Below are positions 5,158-6,370 of a DNA stretch of 6,370 bases, one piece after another. The stretch spans positions 1 to 6,370 of the forward strand of contig URTN01000049.1 in NCBI GenBank assembly GCA_900550795.1. The letters are read 5' to 3'. The notes beneath the pieces are model-generated. The model was not told the DNA's origin. It worked only from the letters and a program-made list of their open reading frames with translations, and ran no database searches. The stretch comes from an uncultured Mollicutes bacterium. Lineage in GTDB: Bacteria; Bacillota_I; Bacilli_A; RFN20; CAG-826. Both the position numbers and the translations under genes were made by a program. How positions within the stretch are numbered: the first letter of the stretch is position 1; every line of letters begins with the position of its first letter.

Positions 5158-6353
5158 GCAAAGCATTAATCTATCTACAATCAGGCGGACCTACTAGCGT
5201 CATCAATTCAAGTCTTTATGGGGCAATTAGAGAAGCCCAAAAGCATAAAGAAGTTTCTAAAATACTTGGTTCCTTACATGGAATCGAAGGACTTTTAGAT
5301 GATGATATTATCGATATTGGAAAAGAAGATGATGAAGATATCGAATTATTAAAGCAAACCCCTGCGGCCATATTAGGTTCTTCTAGATATAAGCTTCCTT
5401 CTTCTTTTGAAGATGAAGCCTATAAGAAGATATTATCTACTTTAGTTAAACATAACTGCGGTTATCTTCTTCTAAACGGCGGGAACGATTCGATGGATAC
5501 CTGTTCTAAATTAGCAACCTATTTTAGAGAAAATAATGTTGATATAAAAGTAATTGGTGTGCCTAAGACAATCGATAATGATTTGGCCTTGACAGACCAT
5601 TGCCCTGGATATGCATCGGCTTGTAAATATGTTATCAATACAGTCAAATCGGTCTGCCTTGATGCTAGATGCTATAAAAAAGGGAAAGTCTATATCATCG
5701 AGATGATGGGAAGAAATGCCGGCTGGCTTACCGCTAGCGTAGATTTGCTTAAAAAACCATATAGACCAGATTTAATCTATCTTCCAGAAACTAATTTCGA
5801 CTTGCTTAATTTCTTAAAGGATATCCGTGAGATATATGAACAATATGGCAATGCCGTAGTTGCTTTAAGCGAAGGCGTTGTCTTTGCTAGGGATGTATCT
5901 AATGTTTCCAAGGATTCATTTGGACATGTCCAGCTTGATGGAGCTTGCGAAGAATTGGCCAAGATTGTTAAGCGCACCTTAGGACTTAAAACTAGGGCTA
6001 CCCAACTTTCCTTGCCTCAAAGAGCCAATCCTCAGTTGATGTCCAAGGTTGACCAAGAGGAAGCAATTGAAGTAGGTGCCCATGCTGCTTTAGCTGCGAT
6101 AAATGGAGAATCAGAGAAGATGGTTGCCATTAAGCGTATTTCTTCTTCCCCATATAAAGTAAGTTATGAACTAGTAGATGTTAAAGAAGTTGCCAACAAA
6201 GAAAAAACAATCCCAGCCGACTACATGGATTCATTATTTGGCATGTCGGATAAATTCAAAGAATACCTAACTCCATTGATTAAGGGAGAAATCGATATCA
6301 AATATGAAGACGGCATTTGCAAAGCTGCCCATTTTAAGAAGATTAGGGATTAG
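5154..6353 (+). CDS. pfp: 6-phosphofructokinase, pyrophosphate-dependent type
   Basis: The 399-residue glycolytic enzyme phosphorylates fructose 6-phosphate to the 1,6-bisphosphate. Seen motifs: SGGPTSVINSS (10-20) for the phosphoryl-donor site, NGGNDSMDT (108-116), PKTIDNDL (137-144) with the base D141, EMMGRNAGWL (183-192), LPE (210-212), SEG (239-241), and TRATQLSLPQR (280-290) for sugar-phosphate binding. ATP enzymes have GGDGS; an Asp in place of that Gly (here D112), together with a Lys in PKTIDND (K138), is the accepted mark of PPi use, so PPi is the expected donor. N111 replaces the usual first Asp of the motif, a form I recall from other PPi-type enzymes such as those of clostridia. 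Length fits the 400-420 residue group. The ATG overlaps the nicotinamidase stop; the nearest GAAAGGG is 16 nt away, so translation is probably coupled. Donor assignment is by motif only. Confidence 0.88.
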   Translation: MSKALIYLQSGGPTSVINSSLYGAIREAQKHKEVSKILGSLHGIEGLLDDDIIDIGKEDDEDIELLKQTPAAILGSSRYKLPSSFEDEAYKKILSTLVKHNCGYLLLNGGNDSMDTCSKLATYFRENNVDIKVIGVPKTIDNDLALTDHCPGYASACKYVINTVKSVCLDARCYKKGKVYIIEMMGRNAGWLTASVDLLKKPYRPDLIYLPETNFDLLNFLKDIREIYEQYGNAVVALSEGVVFARDVSNVSKDSFGHVQLDGACEELAKIVKRTLGLKTRATQLSLPQRANPQLMSKVDQEEAIEVGAHAALAAINGESEKMVAIKRISSSPYKVSYELVDVKEVANKEKTIPADYMDSLFGMSDKFKEYLTPLIKGEIDIKYEDGICKAAHFKKIRD

Positions 6354-6370
6354 TTTGTACATTATATAAG

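Noticed and set aside
5777..5977. 66-codon open frame on the minus strand
   Set aside because: It lies antisense within the phosphofructokinase gene with no promoter or ribosome site that I can support.
6354..6370. Terminator or next gene after the phosphofructokinase
   Set aside because: Only 17 bases remain, with no hairpin or start signal that can be judged.

Overview
The window reads as chromosomal DNA of a low-GC, Gram-positive-type bacterium (Bacillota). The Mollicutes/Erysipelotrichia-like side is my best guess, but this is inference from composition and gene content, not a taxonomic proof. The standard genetic code is in use: TGA ends the antitoxin and nicotinamidase genes, and Trp is encoded by TGG. 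The flanking genes are AT-rich, while the insertion sequence is visibly richer in G+C, as expected for an incoming element.

Layout, left to right. (1) 1-720: an autoregulation-type promoter followed by a type II toxin-antitoxin pair, a RelB/DinJ-like antitoxin and a RelE/ParE-fold toxin whose ORFs overlap by ATGA. (2) 730-2516: a complete IS1182-family insertion sequence of about 1.79 kb. It has imperfect 41-bp terminal inverted repeats (34 of 41 matching) and one intact 543-aa DDE transposase gene. It sits between the toxin gene and the 3' end of the convergent kinase gene, and each end can fold into a terminator-like hairpin. (3) 2542-4191, minus strand: a 549-aa protein with an N-terminal TGS/threonyl-tRNA-synthetase-like region and a C-terminal uridine-kinase/phosphoribulokinase P-loop domain. 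(4) 4192-4635: a 444-bp divergent intergenic region. It holds a kinase promoter with a 16-bp palindrome filling its spacer, a 319-bp non-autonomous mobile element (MITE or deleted IS) with 21-bp inverted repeats and a near-perfect 10-11 bp target duplication, and a second promoter whose -10 box is so close to the next ATG that the mRNA should be leaderless. (5) 4636-6353, plus strand: a two-gene operon with ATGA overlap encoding a nicotinamidase-type cysteine hydrolase and a PPi-type 6-phosphofructokinase.

How the parts fit. The metabolic half joins NAD salvage (nicotinamide to nicotinate), a glycolytic kinase of the pyrophosphate-using type and a probable (nucleoside) kinase, arranged divergently around what was originally a very compact double promoter. 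The 319-bp element has landed exactly between the two -35 boxes and spared both, so two genes that may once have shared a control region are now more than 300 bp apart. The left half is ordinary accessory DNA: a toxin-antitoxin module abutting an insertion sequence.

I see no rRNA, tRNA, CRISPR array, riboswitch or replication origin. I did not find a wholly new multi-gene system. The most notable items are the element between the divergent promoters, the palindrome inside the kinase promoter, the leaderless operon and the terminator-forming IS ends.
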